A stretch of DNA of 64,000 bases from positions 124,001 to 188,000 of the forward strand of contig NZ_VZDQ01000025.1 of assembly GCF_009602435.1 (NCBI RefSeq). Reading direction: 5' to 3'. The notes beneath the pieces were generated by a model that was given only the letters and a program-made list of their open reading frames with translations, did not search any database and was not told the origin of the DNA. The first letter of the stretch is position 1; each line of letters starts with the position of its first letter. The position numbers and the translations under genes were made by a program. Of this stretch, positions 63,882 through 64,000 are shown piece by piece. This DNA comes from Sediminibacillus terrae. Its GTDB lineage: Bacteria > Bacillota > Bacilli > Bacillales > Amphibacillaceae.

Positions 63882-64000
63882 GTGACAAATAGAACAAAAA
63901 GAATCATCGCCGGTGCGATTGGTTTGATTATACTTTATATCCTGACAATGACTTGGTTTTATCCTTATTCCATTTTCAGTCTCCATAAATCGTATGCGTA
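63882..64000 (+). CDS. Start of a membrane protein, 3' end outside window
   Basis: An open frame from GTG 63882 with GGGGGA 7-12 bases upstream runs to the end of the window. The visible 39 residues include a basic N-terminus (TNRTKRI) and one hydrophobic segment (IAGAIGLIILYILTMTWFY). Too short to name. Confidence 0.5.
   Translation, partial: MTNRTKRIIAGAIGLIILYILTMTWFYPYSIFSLHKSYA

Overview
The window comes from a low- to mid-GC Gram-positive, endospore-forming member of the Bacillaceae, probably halotolerant or halophilic. This rests on long syntenic blocks matching Bacillus subtilis (yeaC-yeaD-yebA-guaA-pbuG-yebE-yebG-purEKBCSQLFMNHD-yerA-yerB-yerC, and the yfmT-yfmS pair), a CwlJ spore-cortex hydrolase, strong AGGAGG-type ribosome binding sites, and a betB-betA pathway for glycine betaine. 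The genus cannot be fixed from the sequence alone. I saw no rRNA, tRNA, CRISPR array, transposase or prophage gene.

Layout. 1-3.1 kb: betB (cut by the window edge) and a GMC-type betA. 3.5-5.9 kb: chemoreceptor yfmS and aldehyde dehydrogenase yfmT (minus). 6.1-10.4 kb: cwlJ and a 2-methylcitrate operon prpC-prpD-prpB (minus) with a clear promoter and a cre site. 10.8-17.5 kb: a short-chain dehydrogenase (minus) divergent from an unusual unit of a sugar-binding lipoprotein, a cytoplasmic GH35 glycosidase and a cytoplasmic formylglycine-type sulfatase, with two palindromic LacI-type operators. 18.2-20.1 kb: a tetR-fabF pair (minus). 20.3-23.0 kb: a VanRS-like two-component system and VanY carboxypeptidase. 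23.2-25.2 kb: a tiny membrane protein (minus) and an orphan oligopeptide-binding lipoprotein. 25.4-32.0 kb: a galactitol-type PTS operon (regulator, EIIA, EIIB, EIIC, two zinc dehydrogenases) with two small unannotated reading frames. 32.1-32.8 kb: small proteins. 33.1-37.5 kb: MoxR ATPase, DUF58 protein and transglutaminase. 37.5-56.3 kb: purine metabolism, with three guanine riboswitches (guaA, pbuG, purE), PurR boxes at pbuG and purE, and the complete twelve-gene IMP operon. 57.3-60.5 kb: yerABC. 60.6-64 kb: an oxidoreductase, a frameshifted VOC gene, a nucleotidyltransferase, a HAD phosphatase and the start of a membrane protein.

How it fits together. Carbon units (prp, gat) carry good CcpA cre sites. 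De novo purine synthesis and hypoxanthine/guanine uptake are doubly controlled, by PurR boxes with identical spacing and by guanine riboswitches, while guaA has only the riboswitch. The long intergenic gaps (3.1-3.5, 10.4-10.8, 17.5-18.2, 41.1-41.7 and 56.3-57.3 kb) hold modular, highly structured repeats. Their stems show compensatory changes between copies, and several copies are paired with terminator hairpins between convergent genes.

Most noteworthy: the sulfatase/GH35/binding-protein locus, the covarying intergenic repeats, the 20-codon and 74-codon frames inside the gat operon, and the apparently leaderless tetR-fabF unit.
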